A stretch of DNA of 52,857 nucleotides. It comes from Betaproteobacteria bacterium (lineage in GTDB: Bacteria; Pseudomonadota; Gammaproteobacteria; Burkholderiales; Burkholderiaceae_E). Location: the NCBI GenBank assembly GCA_016868375.1, contig VGHA01000010.1, positions 1 through 52,857 of the forward strand. Direction: 5' to 3'. The position numbers were made by a program, and so were the translations under genes. Below are positions 16,804 through 23,733 of this stretch, piece by piece; position 1 is the first letter of the stretch; each line of letters opens with the position of its first letter. Under the pieces are notes generated by a model that saw only the letters and a program-made list of their open reading frames with translations, ran no database searches and was not told where the DNA came from.

Positions 16804-17729
16804 GCGAGACCGATAAGCAACAGCCCCCCGCCGAGGTCCCACACGGTGGTTCCGCGTCGTCGGCCGAATCGGTTGCGGCCGGGGATATCAGCGAGGTGGC
16901 AAGAGTTACCCTGGATTCGGCCGAAGTGGCCAATCGTGCGGCAAAGGCGGCAGCGCAAACGGCTCATCGCGCGGCTGAGGCGGCGAATCGGTTTGACGCC
17001 GCGCTTCAGGTCCACCGCAAACAGATGATGATCATTAGTGGGGTAAGCGCCGGGATCGCTGTCATCTCGTTAATTCTGTTTTTAGCGGCAGCCATCCAAC
17101 TGAGAGGTCGTGTCGTACAGATCAATTCCGTCGTGACGATCATGGCCAAGCGCACCAATGAGTTGAAGGCTGGTCTGGATAATCTTGCTGCCATTTCTGA
17201 AAGACTGGATGCGTTTTCTTCTCAGATCGACAACGTTGTCCAGTCGCAGAACCGGCTGCGAACATCGCTTCAGTCAACCGTCCAGAGCCTCGAGCAGTCA
17301 CAGGGCCGGGGCCAGGCACAGATGGCGCCACCCCCCGCAAGTGCGCCCGCCGCTCCCCAACAGCCAGCCGAACCGGCAGAAACTGCTCAGCAGCGTGCAG
17401 CGCGTGACTTGATGTTGAAACAGACGGCCGATGCAGCCCAGTCGCTTAATACCCAGACCAAATCCCTCGATGCAGCGTTAAAGGCACAAGCGCGCTCATT
17501 GGCAATCATTACAGAGCGCGTGGCCGCTATCGAGCAATCGCTGGCAAGCCTTCCCGAGGTCAAGCGCGACGTTCGAAATATCCTCGACCTCGAGAAGCAA
17601 CGCGCAGGCACGGTGGCTCAGGCAATGAACGATCGCAAGCGCGAAGAGGCGCTTAAACAGGAGCGCGAGCGATTCGTCCAGTTCCCGGCACGTCCGGCAG
17701 GTGGTGGAAGTGAAGCGCCCAGCCGATGA
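16800..17729 (+). CDS. Single-pass membrane protein with coiled coil, unknown function
   Basis: 309 aa. The N-terminal 70 residues are helical and Ala/Glu/Arg-rich (VANRAAKAAAQTAHRAAEAA). One transmembrane segment follows (about residues 77-100), then a long region with coiled-coil character (about 105-170). A Pro/Ala linker (about 175-198) separates this from a second helical region with KSLDAALKAQARSLAIITER, and the C-terminus is charged. The build resembles a periplasmic or cytoplasmic tether anchored in the inner membrane. It is last in the fliK operon, ATGA-linked to the gene before, and converges on the fleQ-like gene 28 nt away. No known flagellar family is recognised. Confidence 0.85.
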   Translation: MSETDKQQPPAEVPHGGSASSAESVAAGDISEVARVTLDSAEVANRAAKAAAQTAHRAAEAANRFDAALQVHRKQMMIISGVSAGIAVISLILFLAAAIQLRGRVVQINSVVTIMAKRTNELKAGLDNLAAISERLDAFSSQIDNVVQSQNRLRTSLQSTVQSLEQSQGRGQAQMAPPPASAPAAPQQPAEPAETAQQRAARDLMLKQTADAAQSLNTQTKSLDAALKAQARSLAIITERVAAIEQSLASLPEVKRDVRNILDLEKQRAGTVAQAMNDRKREEALKQERERFVQFPARPAGGGSEAPSR

Positions 17730-17757
17730 TCCGTGCGCCGGAGAAACCGCCAGTCGA

Positions 17758-19080
17758 TCAGCTGTCCGTCGACGCCGCTCGCAGGTCGTACTTGTTGATC
17801 TTTTCGATCAGCGTTGTGCGTTGCAATCTCAGAAGACGTGCGGTCTGAGAAATGTTTCCAGCGGACCGGTCAAGGGCCTGACGAATGAGCGACCGCTCGA
17901 TGTCAGCCAGGTGCTGTTTCAAGTGCAGTCCGTCCTCGGGCAGTTCGTCGGGATCCTGGAGCATCATCACGATGTCTTCGACCGATTGCGGTTCGGGCGG
18001 GATCGTGTAGCACGCGGCGCTCGACGGGGTATTCGAGTCAAGACCCAGTCTTGGCACCATACCAAGCGGCATCGGGGCAGGGCCTGCTGCCTGCAGCGCT
18101 GCCCAGCCGTCATCCGCGCCCCCGAACGTACCGTCATCACCGCGAGGCTCGGCAACTGGTGCTCCCGATTCAAGAGGTGGATGCTCGGAGAGTAGTTCCT
18201 GACCGGAGGCCGCGTCAGGTGTGGTCTCCGCTAAGCGAAGTTGCTGTTCAGCGTACGGCCGAAGTCCGCGAGGAAGCATGGGTAATGGAACATGCATCAG
18301 ACCCAATCTTTTGGCTGGATACAAGACGCTGAATCGATCGATCAGGTTCGATAACTCGCGGACGTTTCCGGGCCAGTCGTAGCATTGGAGCACGTTGAGA
18401 AGGTCGGATGCCAAAACTACCGGTGCCTTGCCGGGCGCTGCATGCCTTCGAGCGAAGGCCTGTACCAGGTCTGGGATATCGTCAAGTCGCGCTCGAAGGG
18501 GAGGCATCTCAATTGGGAGCACATTCAATCGGTAGAAAAGATCCTGCCGGAAGTGTCCAGACGCGATCTCGCCCTCAATATCGCGATGGGTGGCCGCAAT
18601 GATTCGCACGTCAATTGGCACTGTTCGGGAGGACCCTATAGGGTCGATCGTTCGTTCCTGAAGCACCCTCAACAGTTTGACCTGCATGTCCAGTGACAAG
18701 TCGCCAATCTCATCGAGAAACAGTGTTCCGCCGTGCGCCAGTTCGAACCGCCCGACGCGGTCGGACAGTGCACCTGTGAACGAGCCTTTCCGATGGCCGA
18801 AAAGCTCGCTTTCGATCAGTTCCTTCGGAATTGCCGCGCAGTTGACAGGAACGAATGAGGCGCCCGAGCGATCTGACAGATCATGGAGCGCTCTCGCAAC
18901 CAACTCCTTGCCCGTGCCGCTTTCTCCGAGAATCAGGACCGTTGAACCCGACCGCGCGATGGCCTGGATCAGCGACCGAACCCCGTCAATCGCAGCACTT
19001 CGACCGATGATGGCGTTAAGGCCCTTCAATGACCGTCCTGAAAATGAGCGCCGAACAAGTTCTGGCAGGAGATAGAACAA
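17758..19080 (-). CDS. fleQ: FleQ/FlrA-like sigma-54-dependent activator lacking the N-terminal domain
   Basis: 440 aa. This AAA+ enhancer-binding protein should activate the sigma-54 promoters in this cluster. Walker A GESGTGKE is at residues 52-59, the sigma-54 contact loop reads GSFTGA (99-104) instead of GAFTGA, and Walker B LFLDEIGD follows near 120. A Fis-type helix-turn-helix closes the protein (NISQTARLLRLQRTTLIEK), much like FleQ. The approximately 130-residue N-terminal FleQ domain is absent: only about 25 residues precede the AAA+ domain and a stop codon lies just upstream. The only in-frame start seen is TTG 19080, with no well-placed Shine-Dalgarno. A long linker (about 275-385) joins AAA+ and HTH. 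The gene is divergent from flgP. The symbol is by analogy. Confidence 0.85.
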   Translation of the reverse strand: MFYLLPELVRRSFSGRSLKGLNAIIGRSAAIDGVRSLIQAIARSGSTVLILGESGTGKELVARALHDLSDRSGASFVPVNCAAIPKELIESELFGHRKGSFTGALSDRVGRFELAHGGTLFLDEIGDLSLDMQVKLLRVLQERTIDPIGSSRTVPIDVRIIAATHRDIEGEIASGHFRQDLFYRLNVLPIEMPPLRARLDDIPDLVQAFARRHAAPGKAPVVLASDLLNVLQCYDWPGNVRELSNLIDRFSVLYPAKRLGLMHVPLPMLPRGLRPYAEQQLRLAETTPDAASGQELLSEHPPLESGAPVAEPRGDDGTFGGADDGWAALQAAGPAPMPLGMVPRLGLDSNTPSSAACYTIPPEPQSVEDIVMMLQDPDELPEDGLHLKQHLADIERSLIRQALDRSAGNISQTARLLRLQRTTLIEKINKYDLRAASTDS

Positions 19081-19193
19081 TCCTCAAGTATAGAGGCGAA
19101 ACTCCTGAAATCGTTAACGTTCTTCGTTTGGCACGCGATCAATTTTCTGTATCCCCTCAAGACGTAACGCGTAGGGTCGATTAAATGCCGGAG

Positions 19194-19211
19194 AGGGATC
19201 TGCAGATCCCT
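19194..19211. promoter_or_regulatory. 18-bp perfect palindrome upstream of flgP
   Basis: The sequence AGGGATCTGCAGATCCCT reads identically on both strands. It lies 21 nt before the flgP ATG, between the fleQ-like gene and flgP. It could be an operator for a dimeric regulator or a hairpin in the flgP leader. No T-run follows, so it is not a terminator. Confidence 0.5.
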
Positions 19212-19232
19212 AATCATTCTTGGGAGCTTGTG

Positions 19233-19760
19233 ATGAGGAAGTCTTTAATTTGTTTCGCCGTTGGCACCGTGTTGCTGAGCGGTTGCTCGACGATGGATCT
19301 CGGGTTCGGTGGCAAGCGCCCTGATCCTACCCCTGCGCCTGAACCGGCAGCCGTTCAGGGTAAACCAGCTCCCCGTGTTAGCGCGCCGCCGCAATTGTCC
19401 AGCAACGAGCGCCGTCGCCCCCTTCTTGCGACGGGGTACGCAGTCATCAGCATCCAGCCTCATCACCTGCCAGCGCAGCAGCGGCTGCTTGCCATTCGCG
19501 CGGCCAAGCTCGATGCATATCGCGGCCTGGCTGAACAGGTTTACGGGCAATACCTGGACGGCGCGACGACAGTGGCCGACGCGACCCTTCGCAGCGACCG
19601 CGTCCGTTCAAGAGTCGAGGGCCTGATCCACGGGGCCGAAGTCGTAAACATTGCCCCGGTGGGCAACGATACCTATGAGATGACGCTCTCCCTTGATCGC
19701 GATGTCATGTACGAGCTGCGTGCGATCTACCTCGATGAAATGGCACGCCTGGGGCGTTGA
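19233..19760 (+). CDS. flgP: FlgP-like outer-membrane lipoprotein (LPP20 family)
   Basis: 175 aa. The signal peptide ends in the lipobox LSGC (Cys18), so it is a lipoprotein. After a Pro-rich spacer the C-terminal domain shows the LPP20/FlgP pattern: AIRAAKLDAYRGLAEQVYG, then a VADATLRSDRVRSRVEG stretch and IHGAEVV. In Vibrio and Campylobacter FlgP is an outer-membrane protein needed for outer basal disk or ring structures and motility. ATG 19233 follows a GGGAG at the right distance; the longer frame upstream lacks one. A flgT-like gene follows 2 nt later, the same pairing as in Vibrio. Confidence 0.85.
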   Translation: MRKSLICFAVGTVLLSGCSTMDLGFGGKRPDPTPAPEPAAVQGKPAPRVSAPPQLSSNERRRPLLATGYAVISIQPHHLPAQQRLLAIRAAKLDAYRGLAEQVYGQYLDGATTVADATLRSDRVRSRVEGLIHGAEVVNIAPVGNDTYEMTLSLDRDVMYELRAIYLDEMARLGR

Positions 19761-19762
19761 AT

Positions 19763-21040
19763 ATGAGGGCACTTACGCTCACCATCCGCGCATGCGGGGT
19801 TGCGATCGCTCTTGGCTGTTCGGCAATTTCAGCGGTCGCGCAGACCCAGCCAGCATCGGCTCCCGGTTCTGGCCCCGCAAACCCTGTGGGCGTTGACGGT
19901 AGTGCGTCACGGCTCGAGACGCTCCGCAATGCGTTGATCGATCAGGCACTCGATGCCCCAGTGCAGATCAGCTCCAACGCATGGTTAGACGAATCCGGCA
20001 GGCTGCGCCACGTGTCCCGGTTTTTCTCCGAGGTGCGCGCCCGCGCTGTTGCGGACCTGATTGTTTCCTCGGAGTCCGCCGCTGAGGCGCGCGCGACAGC
20101 GGTCGTTACCGCGTCGGATCGCCCGCCGCCCGCGTCAAGTTCGCCCGCCGAGCTGCCCGTCCAAAAGGTTGAAGGTCCCGACTGTCGTCAGGATCGTACC
20201 GGACTGCTGCGCGCAGCAAGTCTGCGATTCGATGTTTCACCGAGTGACGGGCGCCGTGGCAACGCGGTGCTTCATGATATTCAATCGCTCATCCAGGAAT
20301 CGCTTGCTCGTGAATCCGGACGCGGCGGGCTCACGATCACAACCCTCGACCAGACGGGGGGCGACTCTTACTCGCGCCTCATCACTTTCACCGGTCAGCA
20401 TGATTCACCCTACCGCATCGTGGTGAGCATCCATTCGCCGCTTGTCGAGACCGAGCCGCAAGGGCGGGGCGTTCAGCCAGGTCAGACTTACATCGCGCTG
20501 AGCCTCGCGGGCGCCCGTCGAACACTGGCGGAACTCGAGCAGCCTGCTACGCCGGCCATGCCCGACCGGCAGGTGGAAGTCGAGTTGGCCCTGGTTGAAG
20601 TCTCTGGGGAGCGCACGCTTTTGCGGCACCGGTTACCGATATTCATCCCCGGGTCTTCGCCAACACACAACTACCCCAGGCTTCCCGACTCAACTGCCAG
20701 CGGTATACGCCTGGCGGTCTTGGGCTGGTGGTCTGAAGCCGTGAGCCAGCTCCGCTGCGAGCCGATATTGGTCCAGGCGAATCCGGTCGGCGCATCGGTC
20801 GTCTCAATTCCTGTAGGGGGTCGTGCTGGCATTCGGATCGGTGATCGGTGGATGATTGCTGACCGCGCAAAGATTCCTACCCGCATCCTCGAGCAAGGGT
20901 CAATCGACCGTATCATAATGGCTGAGGTCATCTCGGTGGGTCAGTTTCGTTCAACGCTTCGATTGACGGCTGAATCAGCAGCGTCGCCCGTCCGTCCCGG
21001 ACTAGAAAGGGGAGTCCCATGGTTCGCCACGCCGCTTTAA
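19763..21040 (+). CDS. flgT: FlgT-like periplasmic flagellar ring protein
   Basis: 425 aa with a Sec signal peptide (cleavage likely after AVA, about residue 26). The N-terminal part LETLRNALIDQALDAPVQIS resembles the FlgT N-domain. A middle region with CRQDRTGLLRAASLRFDV and VLHDIQSLIQESLARE resembles the FlgT M-domain. The C-terminal region contains VVSIPVGGRAGIRIGDRWMI, a beta-rich module also seen in FlgT. In Vibrio FlgT builds the H ring around the LP ring. The start is ATG 19763, right after the flgP stop. Similarity is judged by eye and is weaker than for the core flagellar genes. Confidence 0.7.
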   Translation: MRALTLTIRACGVAIALGCSAISAVAQTQPASAPGSGPANPVGVDGSASRLETLRNALIDQALDAPVQISSNAWLDESGRLRHVSRFFSEVRARAVADLIVSSESAAEARATAVVTASDRPPPASSSPAELPVQKVEGPDCRQDRTGLLRAASLRFDVSPSDGRRGNAVLHDIQSLIQESLARESGRGGLTITTLDQTGGDSYSRLITFTGQHDSPYRIVVSIHSPLVETEPQGRGVQPGQTYIALSLAGARRTLAELEQPATPAMPDRQVEVELALVEVSGERTLLRHRLPIFIPGSSPTHNYPRLPDSTASGIRLAVLGWWSEAVSQLRCEPILVQANPVGASVVSIPVGGRAGIRIGDRWMIADRAKIPTRILEQGSIDRIIMAEVISVGQFRSTLRLTAESAASPVRPGLERGVPWFATPL

Positions 21041-21480
21041 AGGTCCGTCACGTGTTGCGGACAGGTTTTTTGTCCCTGTCGCTCCTCGTTCTTCCTCCGG
21101 CTATCCAGCTGGCGGAGGCGCAGACACACACAGCCGGTCAGGCATCCCACGGCACCCGTCAATATACGGTCCGAAGCGGTGACACCCTCGACCGCATCAT
21201 CAGCCAGCAAATCGGCGCCAGCCCTTTCTCCGTCGTATTTCTGCGCGATGCGATTGCCCAGATGAATCCGCAGGCTTTGCCTCAGGGGGCTCGCGGAACG
21301 CTGCTGGCGGGTGTCGTCATGCAAATTCCCGACGGGTGTGCCCTGCGTCAAATTGCATTCGGTGAGGCTGCAGCGTGTGGGGCGATCCCTGATACAGCAG
21401 GTGCGGGCGGCCGTAGCGCGCCGCCGAGTGCCGCGGAGCGAATGGAGATCGAACGGCGGTCCTGGGTCCGTTACCCCTGA
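21019..21480 (+). CDS. Secreted LysM/FimV-like protein
   Basis: 153 aa. A signal peptide (residues 1-35, ending AEAQ) is followed by YTVRSGDTLDRIISQQIG and the FimV-type continuation FSVVFLRDAIAQMNPQAL, then a LLAGVVMQIP strand. This is a LysM-like module that probably binds peptidoglycan in the periplasm. The gene overlaps the end of the flgT-like gene by 22 nt and precedes the second fliK-like gene by 6 nt. By context it may anchor ring components to peptidoglycan; this is inference. Confidence 0.8.
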   Translation: MVRHAALKVRHVLRTGFLSLSLLVLPPAIQLAEAQTHTAGQASHGTRQYTVRSGDTLDRIISQQIGASPFSVVFLRDAIAQMNPQALPQGARGTLLAGVVMQIPDGCALRQIAFGEAAACGAIPDTAGAGGRSAPPSAAERMEIERRSWVRYP

Positions 21481-21486
21481 TATGAC

Positions 21487-22632
21487 ATGATCGCGCCTGA
21501 CGCGATCGGCCCCCTCGCACGCTATGCGGCGTTGGTGGCGGAGGTGCCGGTCATCAGGCTCGCCGAGCCAGACGCCCGGGCGCTGGGTTTGCGCGAGGGG
21601 CAAATCGTCCAGGCCCTCGTTCAGTCGCAGGGAGATTCCCGGTTTTTTGATCTCGCAGGGCGACGTTTCGATCTCCCGTCAGGCTGGCAAAACGTTGCCC
21701 CTGGAGACCCCCGGTGGTTTCGAGTGGGAAGGCAGGGCGAAGCGTTTGTGCTCCGACCGATCGCTAATCCGGTTGCGGCAACGCCGTCCTCAGCAGCCGG
21801 CTCGGTGGCAGGAACCGCCGGTGCAAGTGGGGCGGGCGCTCTAGCGGCGGGGGGTAACGCCAGCGTCGCGTTGGCGCCGCCTCTTTCTCCCCGACTTCTT
21901 GAACTTCTCTCGCGTCCTTCCGGGCTGTCGGCGCTAGCGCAGATCCTCGCCCCGGGTCAGCTGGAATCGGCACTGATTATTGCTGGAGCGCCTGATCTGG
22001 CGCGCGCATTGGTGGCCGCCCGCCTTCGGTCCGATGCCATATCGCCCCAATCAATTCAGAAGGCGGTTGCCAACAGCGGACTTTGGGGCGAGGCTTTACT
22101 GTTCTCGGGCAAACAACAAGGCGCGCAGGTTGACCTCAAGGCGTTGCTGAGACAGATAAGCCGGGTTCTGGGCGCTCGCTCTGCCGCTGCCGGTGCAGAA
22201 GTGGATGACGCGATCGATGACATAGAGCGTAAACAGATTGAATCGATACAGCAGTCGGTTGACGGGAGACTGGTCTTCTCTGTCATGCTCCCGTTCGCAG
22301 ACGCGCCTTCGGCATCGCTGCGATTCGAGCGGCATCCAAGGGGCGATCAACGCGGTGACGGTGGCTACACCATTGATTTTCATATCGCGCCACCTCGATT
22401 GGGCGACCTGTGGATGAAAACGACTGTTGTTGAAACCAGTGTCGACGTCACAGTTTGGGCGCGGCGCGCTGAGGTTGCCGAGGTGGTTACCGCGGCGTCC
22501 GGCCTTTTAGAAGGGAACCTGCGTGAGGCGGGCCTTGTGCTACGCGCATTCCATGTGGTTGAGGGGGTCAGGCCCGATCAGTTGGTGCCTGTTGATGCGC
22601 CGCTTACCAGCGGCCTTGACTTGAAAGCCTGA
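21487..22632 (+). CDS. Second FliK-like protein (Flg_hook-type C-terminal domain)
   Basis: 381 aa. The C-terminal 130 residues have the shape of a FliK C-terminal domain: YTIDFHIAPPRLGDLWMKT followed by VDVTVWARRAEVAEVV and a closing helix with LLEGNLREAGLVLRAFHV. The N-terminal half starts with a small beta-like domain (LREGQIVQALVQSQG), an Ala/Gly linker, then helices. The canonical fliK is at 8052-9956. The partner immediately downstream is a stand-alone FlhB C-terminal domain, the same pairing as the Bacillus ylqG-ylqH genes. Function may be in export control, but is untested. Confidence 0.75.
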   Translation: MIAPDAIGPLARYAALVAEVPVIRLAEPDARALGLREGQIVQALVQSQGDSRFFDLAGRRFDLPSGWQNVAPGDPRWFRVGRQGEAFVLRPIANPVAATPSSAAGSVAGTAGASGAGALAAGGNASVALAPPLSPRLLELLSRPSGLSALAQILAPGQLESALIIAGAPDLARALVAARLRSDAISPQSIQKAVANSGLWGEALLFSGKQQGAQVDLKALLRQISRVLGARSAAAGAEVDDAIDDIERKQIESIQQSVDGRLVFSVMLPFADAPSASLRFERHPRGDQRGDGGYTIDFHIAPPRLGDLWMKTTVVETSVDVTVWARRAEVAEVVTAASGLLEGNLREAGLVLRAFHVVEGVRPDQLVPVDAPLTSGLDLKA

Positions 22633-22643
22633 TCGGGTTGTTC

Positions 22644-22907
22644 ATGCGAAGGAAACAGGCGATCGCTTTTGAATATGGCCGCCGGGATGCGCCGATAGTT
22701 GTTGCCAAGGGTAGCGATGAAATCGCCGAAAAAATTCTCGAAGAGGCGCGGCGACACGGCATTTTTGTCGCAGAAGATCCTCAGCTCCTGGCTGCTCTGT
22801 CAAGGCTTGAGCTGGATGAGCAGATTCCGGAGGAGTGTTACGCCGCGGTGGCAGTGGTTCTGGCCTGGGCATTCCGCCTTCGCGGTATCAGCCCCGACAG
22901 ACGGTAA
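22644..22907 (+). CDS. Stand-alone FlhB C-terminal (FlhB-CC/YlqH-like) domain protein
   Basis: 87 aa from ATG 22644 (a TTG at 22638 is an alternative). The sequence matches the part of FlhB that follows the autocleavage site: AIAFEYGRRDAPIVVAKG, then IAEKILEEARRHGIFVAEDP and IPEECYAAVAVVLAWAF. There is no membrane part and no NPxH motif. Such proteins (FhlX/YlqH) can substitute for the cleaved FlhB C-domain in some bacteria. It follows the second fliK-like gene by 11 nt and converges with flgN. Confidence 0.9.
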   Translation: MRRKQAIAFEYGRRDAPIVVAKGSDEIAEKILEEARRHGIFVAEDPQLLAALSRLELDEQIPEECYAAVAVVLAWAFRLRGISPDRR

Positions 22908-22927
22908 CCGCGCGAAGGCGTGGCGGA

Positions 22928-23353
22928 TCAAGCCTGGAGAAACGAGTTTCTACGCCCTGTGCGGCTAACCCTTCCCAGCCGGTCGTAGACGTCGACGCTT
23001 GCGGTGGGCTCGCGGTCGCCGACAAGTGCCTGCAAAGCGCCCTCAATTGCGTCGCGTTTCCTGAGAATAAGAATTTCGTTACGACGGTGAAGATCCCGAC
23101 AATCGAGCATTGCAAGCCTGAATTGATCCCAGGCTAATAGCTCAGTGGGCTCAACGGTCGTTTCAGATAACCGTGTCTGGTGCGATTCCGCTGCTTCGGC
23201 CAATGCTGACAGCAGTGCTGCCTTAACAGGCTGCAGCTTTTCGAAAACGTCGAGGTTACGTCCCCGAAGCGCCTCAAATTCCTCCCCGAGCAGCTGCTTC
23301 AGCCGCGAGCATTGCTCGTGGGCAGCCGCGATCTGATGGCCAGGGGAGGTCAC
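22928..23353 (-). CDS. flgN: Export chaperone FlgN
   Basis: 141 aa, all-helical. FlgN normally escorts FlgK and FlgL to the export gate. Its pattern is a first long helix (QIAAAHEQCSRLKQLLGEEF), a second (LQPVKAALLSALAEAAESHQ) and a third containing NEILILRKRDAIEGALQALV. The start overlaps the flgM stop by 4 nt (ATGA). The identification rests on the helical pattern and on the flgM neighbour. Confidence 0.87.
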   Translation of the reverse strand: MTSPGHQIAAAHEQCSRLKQLLGEEFEALRGRNLDVFEKLQPVKAALLSALAEAAESHQTRLSETTVEPTELLAWDQFRLAMLDCRDLHRRNEILILRKRDAIEGALQALVGDREPTASVDVYDRLGRVSRTGRRNSFLQA

Positions 23354-23661
23354 TTACCAGTTTCCGCGTCAGAGGAAATGCCATATAGGGAGCGCTCGAG
23401 AGAGTAGAAACTCTCAGCGATTCTGCGAGGATCAATGATGTACTTACCCTCGGCAATCGCCTGTTTGATCGTTTCCACCTTCTCACGATCAAAATCAGCG
23501 CTGCTCGCCATGGCGGTTTGCCGAAGCGCTCCGATGTCGGAACTGACAGTGTCTCCCGCGACAGCGGCAGGTTTTTCTTTCTCGGCAGCTTTCCCAGCAG
23601 GCCTCCCCGTGGTGGCAGAGGTAGCGAGAGAGGATCCTAAGCTATTGATTGGACTAGGCAT
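23350..23661 (-). CDS. flgM: Anti-sigma-28 factor FlgM
   Basis: 103 aa, the usual size. FlgM binds FliA until the hook is finished and is then secreted. The N-terminal half is disordered and the C-terminal half carries the sigma-binding helices: REKVETIKQAIAEGKYIIDP followed by RRIAESFYSLERSLYG. A sigma-28 promoter at 23704-23730 lies 43 nt upstream, giving the usual autoregulatory loop. Confidence 0.95.
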   Translation of the reverse strand: MPSPINSLGSSLATSATTGRPAGKAAEKEKPAAVAGDTVSSDIGALRQTAMASSADFDREKVETIKQAIAEGKYIIDPRRIAESFYSLERSLYGISSDAETGK

Positions 23662-23703
23662 TTTTATTCCCGACGGGTCAGAGACACTTTTTCTGCTTGA
23701 ATG

Positions 23704-23730
23704 AAGTCGACGGATTTTTGCGAAACTTTA
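23704..23730 (-). promoter_or_regulatory. Sigma-28 promoter of flgM-flgN
   Basis: The minus strand reads TAAAGTTT-N11-GTCGACTT, a perfect -35 and a good -10 against TAAAGTTT-N11-GCCGATAA. It lies just beyond the flgA stop codon. Confidence 0.85.
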
Positions 23731-23733
23731 GCA

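Noticed and set aside
19128..19144. Sigma-54 promoter before flgP (TGGCACG at -24)
   Set aside because: The -24 box is perfect, but the sequence at -12 is CAATT, with no GC at the required spacing.
22638..22643. TTG at 22638 as start of the FlhB-CC gene
   Set aside because: Possible, but ATG 22644 is only two codons on and is the more usual start; the choice changes the protein by two residues.
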